57,943 nt of DNA, from the NCBI GenBank assembly GCA_937927975.1, contig CALEZT010000023.1, forward strand, positions 1 to 57,943, given 5' to 3'. This stretch comes from an uncultured Phycisphaerales bacterium. GTDB lineage: Bacteria; Planctomycetota; Phycisphaerae; Sedimentisphaerales; Anaerobacaceae. The position numbers and the translations under genes are program-made. Below are positions 1 to 7,988 of the stretch, piece by piece. Each line of letters begins with the position of its first letter. Positions within the stretch are counted from its first letter, which is position 1. The notes under the pieces were generated by a model, which was not told the origin of the DNA, did not search any database, and worked only from the letters and a program-made list of their open reading frames with translations.

Positions 1-38
1 GGATGCCTGACAGCACGACGAATTTAGGAGTGACGAGA

Positions 39-875
39 ATGGCCAAGCTGAGCGCCTTTGCAGACGAAGTGACGGAGAGTTTTCGCGGACAGGTCGAGTT
101 CCTTGCGAAGGAGAAGGTCGGCTACATCGAGCCACGATTCATCGACCGCAAGAACATCATGGACCTGAGCGCCGAGGAGCTGAAGGAAGCCAAGAAGCTG
201 ATCCGGGACCATGGCCTGAAGGTCAGCGCGATCGGCTCGCCCATTGGCAAGGTCAAGCTGGATCAGCACTTCAAGCCGCACCTGGACCGGTTCAAGCACG
301 CGGTGGAACTGGCCCAGTACTTCGAGACGCCGTTCATTCGCATGTTCAGCTACTACGCCCCCGACGGCAAGAACATCGACGACTACCGCAACCAGGTCAT
401 GGACCGCATGGTCGCCAAGGTCGAGGTGGTCCAGGGGACCGACGTCATCATGGTCCACGAGAACGAGGCCCACATCTACGGCCACTCGGCCGCCAACTGC
501 GTGGACCTGGTCAAGACGATCGATTCACCGAAACTCAAGCTGGCCTACGATCCCGCGAACTTCGTCTGGGGCGAGCAGATCACCAACAACGTCGAGGTCG
601 CCTGGCCTCTGATGAAGCCGTACGTCGTGCACATTCACATCAAGGACTGGAAGCTCGGCGCCAAGGACGTCGGCAGCATGCCCGGCCAGGGTGACGGCCA
701 GGTCAAAGAACTTCTCGCGGAGTTGGCGGCCATGAAGTACGACGGTTGCATGACGATGGAGCCGCACCTGAGAGCGGGAGGGCAGTTCGGCGGCGATACC
801 GGGCCGGAACTGTTCGCCAAGGCCATCGCGGCCGTCAGAAGCATGGCGCAGGAAGTGGGCCTGAAACTGAACTGA
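39..875 (+). CDS. Sugar phosphate isomerase/epimerase-like TIM-barrel protein
   Basis: This 278-residue cytosolic protein belongs to the xylose-isomerase-like (AP endonuclease 2) TIM-barrel superfamily. Family features visible are the VHENE metal-site region near residue 140, LAYDPANFVWGE near residue 180, and VHIHIKDW near residue 205. These segments carry the acidic and His ligands that bind a divalent metal in such enzymes. An in-frame ATG lies further upstream at position 3, but I chose 39 because AGGAG (26-30) sits at correct spacing and the core fold begins immediately after. It is followed by a Gfo/Idh/MocA dehydrogenase, a pairing common in sugar or inositol oxidation clusters. No export signal is seen. 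The exact substrate cannot be read from the sequence. Confidence 0.85.
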   Translation: MAKLSAFADEVTESFRGQVEFLAKEKVGYIEPRFIDRKNIMDLSAEELKEAKKLIRDHGLKVSAIGSPIGKVKLDQHFKPHLDRFKHAVELAQYFETPFIRMFSYYAPDGKNIDDYRNQVMDRMVAKVEVVQGTDVIMVHENEAHIYGHSAANCVDLVKTIDSPKLKLAYDPANFVWGEQITNNVEVAWPLMKPYVVHIHIKDWKLGAKDVGSMPGQGDGQVKELLAELAAMKYDGCMTMEPHLRAGGQFGGDTGPELFAKAIAAVRSMAQEVGLKLN

Positions 876-897
876 TCCAGAGCCTGCGGGCTTTCCT

Positions 898-951
898 AGG
901 GTGTGCCATGCACACCATGTATCTGAGGAGTCGGTGTGCACGGCACACCCT
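898..951. repeat. Inverted repeat between two sugar genes
   Basis: Two 19-base arms (898-916 and 933-951) are reverse complements with a single mismatch and enclose a 16-base loop. The right arm, containing GTGTGCACGGCACACC, recurs alone at 57441-57459, so this is a dispersed element and not only a local terminator. There is no long T-run, so intrinsic termination is unproven. Confidence 0.7.
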
Positions 952-973
952 ATAAGACAAAGGAAGACAAGAC

Positions 974-2011
974 ATGAAGACCTGGAACTTCGGAATCGTC
1001 GGCGCCGGTCTGATCGCTGATTTCCACTGCCGCGCGATCCGCGACATTCCCAACGCCAAATTCGTCGCCTGCTGCGACACGAATCTCCCGCGGGCCGAGG
1101 CCCTGGCCCAGAAGTACGCCGGCCGGGCCTACGCCAGCTACGAGGAAATGCTCCAGAGCAAGGACATCGACATCGTGACGATCGCGACGCCCAGCGGCCT
1201 GCACATGGAGCCGACCGTCGCGGCGGCCAAAGCCGGCAAGCACGTCATCTGCGAGAAGCCCGTCGAGATCACGCTCGAACGAATCGACGCGATGATCGAG
1301 GCGCACGCCAAGGCCGGCACGCGCCTCGGCGGCATTTTCCCGTATCGGTTCAACGATATGATGACCCCGCTTCGCGAGGCCATCCGCTCCGGCCGGCTCG
1401 GCACGATCACCTGCGCCAGCGTCTACGTCCCCTGGTGGCGGACCGACGCGTACTATGAAGGCTCCTGGCGCGGCACCCAGAAGCTCGACGGCGGCGGCGC
1501 CCTGATGAACCAGTCGATCCACATGATCGACATGCTCTGCGACCTGATGCCGCCCATCGAGTCGGTGCAGGCCTTCACCGCCACCCTGGGCCACAAGATC
1601 GAGACCGAGGATACCGCCACCGCCGTCGTGCGGTACACCGGTGGCGCCCTGGGCATGATCTACGGCACGACCGCTTCCTATCCTGGGCAATTCCGCCGGT
1701 TCGAGATCACCGGGACCAAGGGCACGATCATCAACGTCGAGAACAGCATCACCGTCTGGCAGTTCGCCGACGAGAAGCCCGAGGATGCGGAGGTTCGCAG
1801 CCGGTTCACGGCGATCCAAGGCGGCGGCGGAGTCTCCGATCCGGCGGCCATCACCCACGAGAACCACACCCGCAACTTCAAGGCGTTCCTCGAATCGCTG
1901 GAGACGGGCAAGGACTTTTGGATCAGCGGCCCCGAGGCCCGCAAGGCCGTCGAGGTGATCCTGGCGATCTACCGCTCGGCGAAAGAAGGCCGGTTGGTCA
2001 GACTGCGGTGA
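974..2011 (+). CDS. Gfo/Idh/MocA family oxidoreductase
   Basis: 345-residue cytosolic NAD(P)-dependent dehydrogenase of the glucose-fructose oxidoreductase / inositol dehydrogenase family. The N-terminal Rossmann motif GIVGAGLIADFH is at about residues 7-18. The conserved EKPVEITLE segment with the family Lys is near residue 95. The C-terminal alpha/beta substrate domain includes GGGALMNQSIHMID near residue 175, whose His is the usual catalytic position. AAGGAAGAC precedes the ATG at about 10 bases. It probably oxidises a sugar or polyol together with the upstream TIM-barrel isomerase. Substrate is not assignable. Confidence 0.88.
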   Translation: MKTWNFGIVGAGLIADFHCRAIRDIPNAKFVACCDTNLPRAEALAQKYAGRAYASYEEMLQSKDIDIVTIATPSGLHMEPTVAAAKAGKHVICEKPVEITLERIDAMIEAHAKAGTRLGGIFPYRFNDMMTPLREAIRSGRLGTITCASVYVPWWRTDAYYEGSWRGTQKLDGGGALMNQSIHMIDMLCDLMPPIESVQAFTATLGHKIETEDTATAVVRYTGGALGMIYGTTASYPGQFRRFEITGTKGTIINVENSITVWQFADEKPEDAEVRSRFTAIQGGGGVSDPAAITHENHTRNFKAFLESLETGKDFWISGPEARKAVEVILAIYRSAKEGRLVRLR

Positions 2012-2031
2012 GACGCCTGAAAGGGATCCAA

Positions 2032-2190
2032 AGCACGAAATCCGAAATTCGAAATCCGAAACAAACTCAAAGCACGAAATTCAAATGACCGAAACGCTGC
2101 CGCCCGTCGGATGCTGCGTTTCGGTCATTTGGTTTTTGAGCCTTCGTGCTTGTTTCGGATTTCGGATTTCGATATTCGGATTTCCCTCTA
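2032..2190. repeat. Large imperfect palindromic intergenic repeat
   Basis: The core is a perfect 16-base inverted repeat (2082-2097 and 2116-2131, CAAATGACCGAAACGC and its complement). The flanking arms, rich in CCGAAATTCGAAATCC-like text, are also imperfectly complementary. A related copy lies at about 55765-55868. It fills the convergent gap between a + and a - gene and may also act as a terminator. It looks like a dispersed palindromic repeat family. Confidence 0.75.
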
Positions 2191-3030
2191 GATCGTCGCC
2201 AGGACGCCTCTGGCGTACCCGACCGATTCCGCCAGACCCGGCACCGGATCATCCGCGTCCTTCTCGTATTCGAACGAGACCAGGCCTGCGTATCCGATCT
2301 TGACCAGCGTCCGCATGACGCCGGGGATATCGATCACGCCTCGACCCATCTCGACCGCGCCGCCCTTGGCGTTGGCGGCCGACACGTCCTTGATGTGGAA
2401 GTCGATCATGCGATCGGCGAACTCGACGATCGAAGCCGCCGGGTCCACGCCTGCGCGAATCGTGTGGCCGATGTCGTTGCACAGGCCGATTCGAGGGTCG
2501 AGGTCCTTGACCTTTTCGTACACCGTCGAGGGCAGGGGGTAGACCTTGTCGCCCGGGCCGTGGTTGTGGATCGCGACCTTGATGTCGTACTCCTTGACCT
2601 TTTTGTTCACCAGAGGCAGCAGGTCATGCTCCGGCACCCCGATGATGATTCGCATGTCGGCTGCCTTGGCGTACTCGAACGCGCGGTTCACCTCGGCCTC
2701 GCTCTTCATGTAGACGACGCCGCAGCCGTAGAGGTCCAGGCCCGCGTCCCGCACCTTGGCGGCGGCCGCCCGGATCTGCTCCGGCGTGCTGTTCATTGGC
2801 AGGTGCATGTCCTTCAGAGCGATGTGCTTGAGGCCGACCCGCTTGGTCAGCTCGATGGTCTTGTCCAGGTCGAACTTGCGTAGCGTGTACGAAGCCAAGC
2901 CCAACTCGAACTTGGGTTTGCCCGTTGCCGTCGATTGCGCCGACGCGCACCCTGTCGCCAACCCGCACCAGGCGGCCGCCCCTGCCGCCGCGACTTGCAG
3001 GAATTCTCTTCTACCGCGAATCTGTCCCAT
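2188..3030 (-). CDS. Exported sugar phosphate isomerase/epimerase-like protein (Tat, possible lipoprotein)
   Basis: 280-residue TIM-barrel protein. It starts with a twin-arginine signal (RGRREFLQVAAAG) followed by a hydrophobic stretch and a lipobox-like LATGC near residue 23, so export and lipid anchoring are likely. Barrel motifs include FELGLASYTLRKFDLD, IHNHGPGDK and the metal-site-like LCNDIGH and DFHIKD. An upstream in-frame Met exists at 3096, but TAGGAG at correct spacing before 3030, and the signal peptide starting there, fix the start. It converges on the + strand Gfo/Idh/MocA gene. Role: probably periplasmic sugar isomerase, epimerase or keto-sugar lyase; the substrate is unknown. 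Confidence 0.85.
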   Translation of the reverse strand: MGQIRGRREFLQVAAAGAAAWCGLATGCASAQSTATGKPKFELGLASYTLRKFDLDKTIELTKRVGLKHIALKDMHLPMNSTPEQIRAAAAKVRDAGLDLYGCGVVYMKSEAEVNRAFEYAKAADMRIIIGVPEHDLLPLVNKKVKEYDIKVAIHNHGPGDKVYPLPSTVYEKVKDLDPRIGLCNDIGHTIRAGVDPAASIVEFADRMIDFHIKDVSAANAKGGAVEMGRGVIDIPGVMRTLVKIGYAGLVSFEYEKDADDPVPGLAESVGYARGVLATI

Positions 3031-3205
3031 AGCGCCTGCTCCTACAAAAGCCTTTGAAACTGCATCGAACTGCGCTCGGTGCACGGGTCCCATCATATCA
3101 CAATCGAGCCCCCAGGGAAATGCTTCGCCGCGTTGACACCAGGGCCGCGGCGCGATAAGCTCAGAAATCGATCGATGGCCCTGACACCATTAGTGGGAAT
3201 GCATT

Positions 3206-4579
3206 ATGAATAGCGCCAGACGAGAACACACCGGCGGCAGAATGTCCAATCACCGTAACTCCTTGTCGCGCCGAGACTTCCTGCGTGGCTCGGCATCGTT
3301 GGGGGTGGCAGTGGCCCTTCCCGCGATCGTCCCGGCTTCGGTCTTCGGCGCCGAGGCCCCCAGCGAGCGGATTGCTGTAGGCTGCATCGGGGTCGGCCGA
3401 ATGGGCACCGGCGACCTGACCGATGCGTTAGGCCTCAGACTGGTGCAAGTCGTGGCCGTCTGCGACGTGGACTCGAAACGCGTCCAGATCGCCCAGAAGA
3501 GGGTCGATTCTTTCTATGCCCAGCGCAATCCGGATGGCCAGGGCAAGAGCTGCGCCGCGTACGGCGATTTCCGAGAGCTGCTGGCCCGGCCCGACATCGA
3601 CGCGGTGCAGATCTCCACGCCGGACCACTGGCACACGATCCCGACGATCGAAGCCGCCCGCGCGGGCAAGGACATTTTCCTGCAGAAGCCTCTGTCCCTG
3701 ACGATTGCGGAAGGGCGTCTCGTGAGCGACACCGTCCGGCGGTATGGCCGGATCTTCCAGATCGGCAGTCAGCAGCGGTCCGACAGGCGGTTCCGCCAGG
3801 CCTGCGAGCTCGTCCGCAACGGTCGGATCGGCAAGCTCCACACGATCAAGGTCGGTTTCGGCACGGACCCCGGTTGCGGCCCGCAGCCGGAGATGCCGGT
3901 GCCGGAGAACCTCGACTATGACATGTGGCTCGGACCGGCCCCGTGGGCGCCGTACACCGAGGAGCGGGTGCATCCGCAGAACAGCCTGACCGCCCGGCCG
4001 GGCTGGCTTCGCATCTCCGACTACGGCGCCGGCATGATCACCGGCTGGGGCAGCCACCATCTGGACATCGCCCACTGGGGCATGGGCACCGAGTTCACCG
4101 GCCCGGTCGAGGTCGAGGGCCGAGCCGAATTCCCGAAGAACGGCCTCTGGGACGTGCATGGCGATTTCCACATCGAGTACACCTACGCCAACGGCGTCAA
4201 GATGATCGCCGCCGATGAAGGGGTGCACAAGAACGGCGTCCGCTTCGAGGGCGACAAGGGCTGGGTCTTCGTGGACCGCAGCAGGATCGACGCAGAGCCC
4301 AAGTCGCTGCTTCAGGAGGTGATCGGCGCCGACGAGACGAAGCTGTACGTGAGCAGCCATCACAAAGGCAACTTCTACGATTGCGTGAAGTCGCGGGCCG
4401 AGACGATCGCGCCGGTCGAGGTCGCGCATCGCTCGTGTTCGGCGTGTCTGCTGGGCGACATCGCGATGCGCACGGGCCGCAAGCTCAAGTGGGACCCGGC
4501 CAAGGAGCAGTTCGCCGATCATGACGCCGTGGCGACCGCGATGCTGTCGAGGACGATGCGCGGGCCGTGGAAGCTGTAG
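3206..4579 (+). CDS. Tat-exported Gfo/Idh/MocA family oxidoreductase
   Basis: 457-residue periplasmic-type dehydrogenase. A twin-arginine motif (LSRRDFLRGSASLGVAV) near residue 20 precedes a hydrophobic signal. Then comes the Rossmann fold GCIGVGRMG (about residue 60), the STPDHWHTIP motif (about 135) and the QKPLSLTIAE segment typical of the planctomycete Tat subgroup. The C-terminal domain carries GSHHLDIAHWG. Two starts are possible: 3206, and an ATG at 3242 just before the Tat signal; neither has a strong Shine-Dalgarno. Such enzymes fold with NAD(P) in the cytoplasm before export. It is followed by a ThuA-like gene, which suggests 3-keto-sugar chemistry (inference). Confidence 0.88.
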   Translation: MNSARREHTGGRMSNHRNSLSRRDFLRGSASLGVAVALPAIVPASVFGAEAPSERIAVGCIGVGRMGTGDLTDALGLRLVQVVAVCDVDSKRVQIAQKRVDSFYAQRNPDGQGKSCAAYGDFRELLARPDIDAVQISTPDHWHTIPTIEAARAGKDIFLQKPLSLTIAEGRLVSDTVRRYGRIFQIGSQQRSDRRFRQACELVRNGRIGKLHTIKVGFGTDPGCGPQPEMPVPENLDYDMWLGPAPWAPYTEERVHPQNSLTARPGWLRISDYGAGMITGWGSHHLDIAHWGMGTEFTGPVEVEGRAEFPKNGLWDVHGDFHIEYTYANGVKMIAADEGVHKNGVRFEGDKGWVFVDRSRIDAEPKSLLQEVIGADETKLYVSSHHKGNFYDCVKSRAETIAPVEVAHRSCSACLLGDIAMRTGRKLKWDPAKEQFADHDAVATAMLSRTMRGPWKL

Positions 4580-4641
4580 GACGTATAGGACGGATCGGAC
4601 CCATGGGACGGATGTTGTCTCACATACGGCGGGAGGCTCAG

Positions 4642-5586
4642 ATGGACGGTTGCGGACGAATGGCGACTATAGCCATGGTGGCGGTGCTGTCGATGGCGGT
4701 CCCTCTGTTCGGGCAGGATCCGGTCCCTTCGTCCGAGGAGATCGCCAAGATGGAGGCGGCGGCGCCCGCCAAGGCCCGCGTGGCAGTCCAGAAGCCGCGC
4801 AAGCTGCTGGTGTTCTCCCGATCCTGGGGCTACAAGCACACCGCTCGTCCCTACGGCGCCAAGGCGTTCGAGGTCCTGGGACGCAAGACCGGGGCCTTCG
4901 ATGCGGTGGTCACCGACGACGACAGCCTGTTCGAGCCTCAGAAGATCGGGCAGTTCGACGCGGTCGTTCTGAACAACACGAACGAAGAGATCTTCCTGCC
5001 TGAGGAGTTCGCAAAACTCTCGCAGGAGGAGCAGGCCAAGGCCCGCCAACGCGACGAGACGCTCAAGAAGAGCATGGCGGATTTCATCCGCAATGGCGGC
5101 GGCTTGGCCGTGATCCATGCCGGCGTGGCGAGCTTCGCCGGCTGGCCCGAGTTCGGGGACATCGTCGGCGCTCGGTTCGACAACCATCCGTGGGGCGCGG
5201 GCTCAACCGTCGTGCTGCGGATCGAGGAGCCCGATCATCCGCTGACGGCCGCGTTCCGCGAGCCGTATTTCACCGTGACCGACGAGATCTATCAGGTGTC
5301 GGCGCCGTACTCGCGGGAGAACCTGCGGGTGCTCATCAGCGTGGACCCGGTGCGGACCCGAATCACGCCCGAGCAGAAGGCGCTGATCCACCGCCAGGAC
5401 ATGGACTTCGCCATGACGTGGATCAAGAGCTACGGCCAGGGTCGCGTGTTCTACTGCGCCCTGGGCCATCAGCACGAGTTGTTCTGGAACCCGATCGTCC
5501 TGCAGCACTACCTCGACGGTTTTCAGTTCGTCCTGGGCGACCTGAAAGCCGACGCGACGCCCAGCGCGAGAATGACGAAGAAATGA
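4642..5586 (+). CDS. ThuA-domain protein, exported
   Basis: 314 residues. An N-terminal signal peptide (MATIAMVAVLSMAVPLFGQ) is followed by a ThuA-like domain with a glutamine-amidotransferase-like fold: KLLVFSRSWGYKH, then GGGLAVIHAGVASFAGWPEF, and a C-terminal GRVFYCALGHQHELFW. ThuA of rhizobia acts on 3-keto-trehalose and related disaccharides with the dehydrogenase ThuB, a Gfo/Idh/MocA enzyme. The neighbours here fit that partnership. I chose 4642 because GGGAGG precedes it and the signal peptide begins there; a longer frame from 4567 would overlap the upstream gene. Reaction is inferred from family and context only. Confidence 0.85.
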   Translation: MDGCGRMATIAMVAVLSMAVPLFGQDPVPSSEEIAKMEAAAPAKARVAVQKPRKLLVFSRSWGYKHTARPYGAKAFEVLGRKTGAFDAVVTDDDSLFEPQKIGQFDAVVLNNTNEEIFLPEEFAKLSQEEQAKARQRDETLKKSMADFIRNGGGLAVIHAGVASFAGWPEFGDIVGARFDNHPWGAGSTVVLRIEEPDHPLTAAFREPYFTVTDEIYQVSAPYSRENLRVLISVDPVRTRITPEQKALIHRQDMDFAMTWIKSYGQGRVFYCALGHQHELFWNPIVLQHYLDGFQFVLGDLKADATPSARMTKK

Positions 5587-5595
5587 AAGACATCG

Positions 5596-5700
5596 TTCAC
5601 CACGGAGGCACAGAGAACACAGAGAAGAGTGTGAGAAGAGAAGTGGCAGAATCTGTTTTGGGTTGGTTCTTCTCTGTGCCCTCTGTGTCTCTGTGGTGAA
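5596..5700. repeat. Dispersed inverted repeat, 'CACAGAGACACAGAG' type
   Basis: Two roughly 32-base arms (5596-5627 and 5669-5700) are near-complementary and can form a long hairpin between the ThuA and Gfo/Idh/MocA genes. The same arms recur near the end of the window (57474-57505 and 57674-57706). Repeats of this wording are common in intergenic DNA of environmental bacteria. No coding function is supported. Confidence 0.75.
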
Positions 5701-5726
5701 TACTCTTTGAACACAGGGGAGCTGAT

Positions 5727-6905
5727 ATGAAGAAGAAGACCGTACGGGCCGGCATTGTTGGAGCCGGTTTTTCCGCTTCGTTCCATTTCGAGGCGATTCA
5801 CAAAGTGTATGGGACGAACGTCGAAATCAAAGGCGTGCATGCTCTGCAGGGGGCCGAGGCCTATGGCCAGAAGCGGGGGATTCCCGTCTACGATTCGTTG
5901 GAGAAGCTCATCGACGATGTCGACGTGATCCACTGCTGCACGACCGCTTCGTCGCACGAGTCGGTCGCCATCGCGGCCCTGGAGCGGGACAGATTCGCCA
6001 TCGTGGAGAAGCCCCTGACCGGGTTCTTCGGCGACGGCGACGAGAACTTCAACGGCCAGGACTTCCCCAAGGAGATCGTCCACGCAAAGGCGTTGGCCAG
6101 CATCGAGCGAATGCTCCAGGCGGAGAAAAAGAGCAAGGGCCGGATTCTCTATGCGGAGAACTGGGTCTACGCTCCCTCGATCCAAAAGGAGCGGGAGATT
6201 TTGGAGAAGACCGGCGCTCAGATCCTCTGGATGCATGGCGAGGAGGCGCACTCGGGCTCGCATGCCAAGACCTACGCCTATTGGAAATACTCCGGCGGCG
6301 GGGTCATGATCGGCAAAGGCTGCCACCCGCTGGGCGCGGCCCTGTACCTCAAGCAGGTCGAGGGCAAGGCCCGCGACGGCAAGCCCATCCGGCCCAAGTC
6401 GGTGACCGCCCGCGTGCACGCGCTGACGCGGATGCCGAACTTCCGCGACGAGGGGCACATTCGGGCCGACTACTTCGACATCGACGATTTCTCGATGATG
6501 CACGTGACATTCGAGGACGGCACGATTGCGACGATCTTCGCCTCGGACATCATCCTGGGCGGCATCCACAACTGGCTGGAGGTGGCCGCGAACAACCACC
6601 GCACGTTCTGCAACATCAATCCGAACACCGCGATGGCGACGTACAACGCGGCCGAGGCCAACTTCAAGGACATCTACGTCGTCGAGAAGATCGGGACCAA
6701 GCAAGGCTGGACCAACCCCTCGCCCGACGAGGACTGGTTCACCGGATACCCGCAGGAGATCGAGGCGTTCTATCGCACCGTGGCCTACGGCGACGCGGTC
6801 CAGAGCGACAGCTCCCTGGCGGCCGACTGCATCTCGACGATCTACAGCGCGTACGTCTCAGCCGAGCGGAAAGGGGCGGAAGTCGCCGTCCGAACCATCG
6901 TATAG
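5727..6905 (+). CDS. Gfo/Idh/MocA family oxidoreductase
   Basis: 392-residue cytosolic dehydrogenase with no signal peptide. The Rossmann motif GIVGAGFSASFHFEA is at residues 9-23. The CCTTASSHESVAIAAL and VEKPLTGFFGDGDENF segments hold the cofactor-side Lys. A GGGVMIGKGCHPLG motif near residue 190 carries the catalytic-type His. A GGGGAG ribosome site lies 6-10 bases upstream. It is somewhat longer than typical members because of an insertion after the EKP motif (about residues 95-115). It is followed after 9 bases by the UroD-like gene, so the two are probably co-transcribed. Confidence 0.87.
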   Translation: MKKKTVRAGIVGAGFSASFHFEAIHKVYGTNVEIKGVHALQGAEAYGQKRGIPVYDSLEKLIDDVDVIHCCTTASSHESVAIAALERDRFAIVEKPLTGFFGDGDENFNGQDFPKEIVHAKALASIERMLQAEKKSKGRILYAENWVYAPSIQKEREILEKTGAQILWMHGEEAHSGSHAKTYAYWKYSGGGVMIGKGCHPLGAALYLKQVEGKARDGKPIRPKSVTARVHALTRMPNFRDEGHIRADYFDIDDFSMMHVTFEDGTIATIFASDIILGGIHNWLEVAANNHRTFCNINPNTAMATYNAAEANFKDIYVVEKIGTKQGWTNPSPDEDWFTGYPQEIEAFYRTVAYGDAVQSDSSLAADCISTIYSAYVSAERKGAEVAVRTIV

Positions 6906-6914
6906 GGATTCTCG

Positions 6915-7940
6915 ATGACAAACGAACAATGGAATCAGCTTCTGGCGGTCCTGGCCGGCGAGGTGTTCGAACCGATACCGGTCGGGTTCATTATCGACAG
7001 CCCCTGGCTTCCCGGCTGGGCGGGCATATCCACGCTGGACTACTACGGCAGCGAGGAGAAGTGGCTGGCCGCCAATTTCAAGGCTTTGCGTGAGTTCCCC
7101 GACGCCATGTTCCTGCCGGGCTTCTGGTCGGAGTTCGGCATGTGTACCGAGCCCTCGGCCTTCGGGAGCAAGTGCCGCTGGGCGCAGGACGAGCTGCCGT
7201 TTGCGGACAAGGTCGTCAAGACGATCGGCGACCTCGCGGGCATCGAGAAGCCCAATCCTCGAACCGACGGCCTGCTTCCGTTCGTCATTCGCAGGCTGGA
7301 GCTGCATCGCGATCGCATCGAGAAGCAAGGGCACTCGATCCGATTCGCGGTCTCGCGCGGGCCGCTGAACATCGCGACGTTCCTCATGGGAACCACCGAG
7401 TTTCTCATGGCGATCCGCACCGATCCCGAGGAGACTCATCGATTCCTGACGCTGATCACGGAGTTCATCGTCGACTGGCTCCGCCTTCAGAAAGAGCGCA
7501 TTCCCACGATCGAAGGCATCTTCATCCTGGACGACATCGTCGGATTCCTCGGCGAGCAGGACTTCCGCGCCGCGGCTTTGCCCTATCTCAAGCAGATCTT
7601 CGGCTGTCTCGACGTGCCGGTGCGGTTCTTCCACAACGACGCCCAGGGTCTGGTCACCGCGAAGTTCCTCAACGAAATCGGAGTCAACCTCTTCAACTTC
7701 AGCTTCGAGCACTCGCTGACGCAGATGAAGGAATTGACCGCCAACAAGGTGACGTTGCTGGGCAACATTCCCCCGCGGGACGTCCTGGCCCAGGGCACGC
7801 CTGCGGATGTGGCAGCCAGCGTGAAGGCCGCGATCGAACCGCTGAGCGACCGCAGCAGGGTGATTCTCTCCTGCGGCGGCGGAATCCCGCCCCAGGTGCC
7901 CAGCGAGAACATTCGAGCCGTGCTGAAGGCTGTGCGGTGA
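6915..7940 (+). CDS. Uroporphyrinogen decarboxylase family protein
   Basis: 341-residue TIM-barrel protein of the UroD/MtaA family. Recognisable are SRGPLNIATFLMG (about residue 150), the IFILDDIVGFLGEQDF segment, RFFHNDAQG (about 235), VNLFNFSFEH and LLGNIPPRD near residue 275. Family members are either haem-pathway decarboxylases or corrinoid/thiol methyltransferases. The typical N-terminal UroD Arg cluster is not obvious, and the sugar context argues against haem synthesis. It follows the upstream dehydrogenase by 9 bases with a weak AGGGA site. Probably a repurposed methyltransferase or decarboxylase; the substrate is unknown. Confidence 0.8.
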   Translation: MTNEQWNQLLAVLAGEVFEPIPVGFIIDSPWLPGWAGISTLDYYGSEEKWLAANFKALREFPDAMFLPGFWSEFGMCTEPSAFGSKCRWAQDELPFADKVVKTIGDLAGIEKPNPRTDGLLPFVIRRLELHRDRIEKQGHSIRFAVSRGPLNIATFLMGTTEFLMAIRTDPEETHRFLTLITEFIVDWLRLQKERIPTIEGIFILDDIVGFLGEQDFRAAALPYLKQIFGCLDVPVRFFHNDAQGLVTAKFLNEIGVNLFNFSFEHSLTQMKELTANKVTLLGNIPPRDVLAQGTPADVAASVKAAIEPLSDRSRVILSCGGGIPPQVPSENIRAVLKAVR

Positions 7941-7957
7941 GAGTCCGATTTGTGCGA

Positions 7958-7977
7958 GGGCGACGCATGCGTCGCCC
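7958..7977. repeat. Perfect 20-base palindrome in a convergent gap
   Basis: A perfect self-complementary sequence centred on GACGCATGCGTC lies between the converging UroD-like (+) and zwf (-) genes. It can form a hairpin on either strand but lacks a T-run. It is most likely a dispersed palindromic repeat or a shared terminator. Confidence 0.55.
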
Positions 7978-7988
7978 CTGCGAGGATG

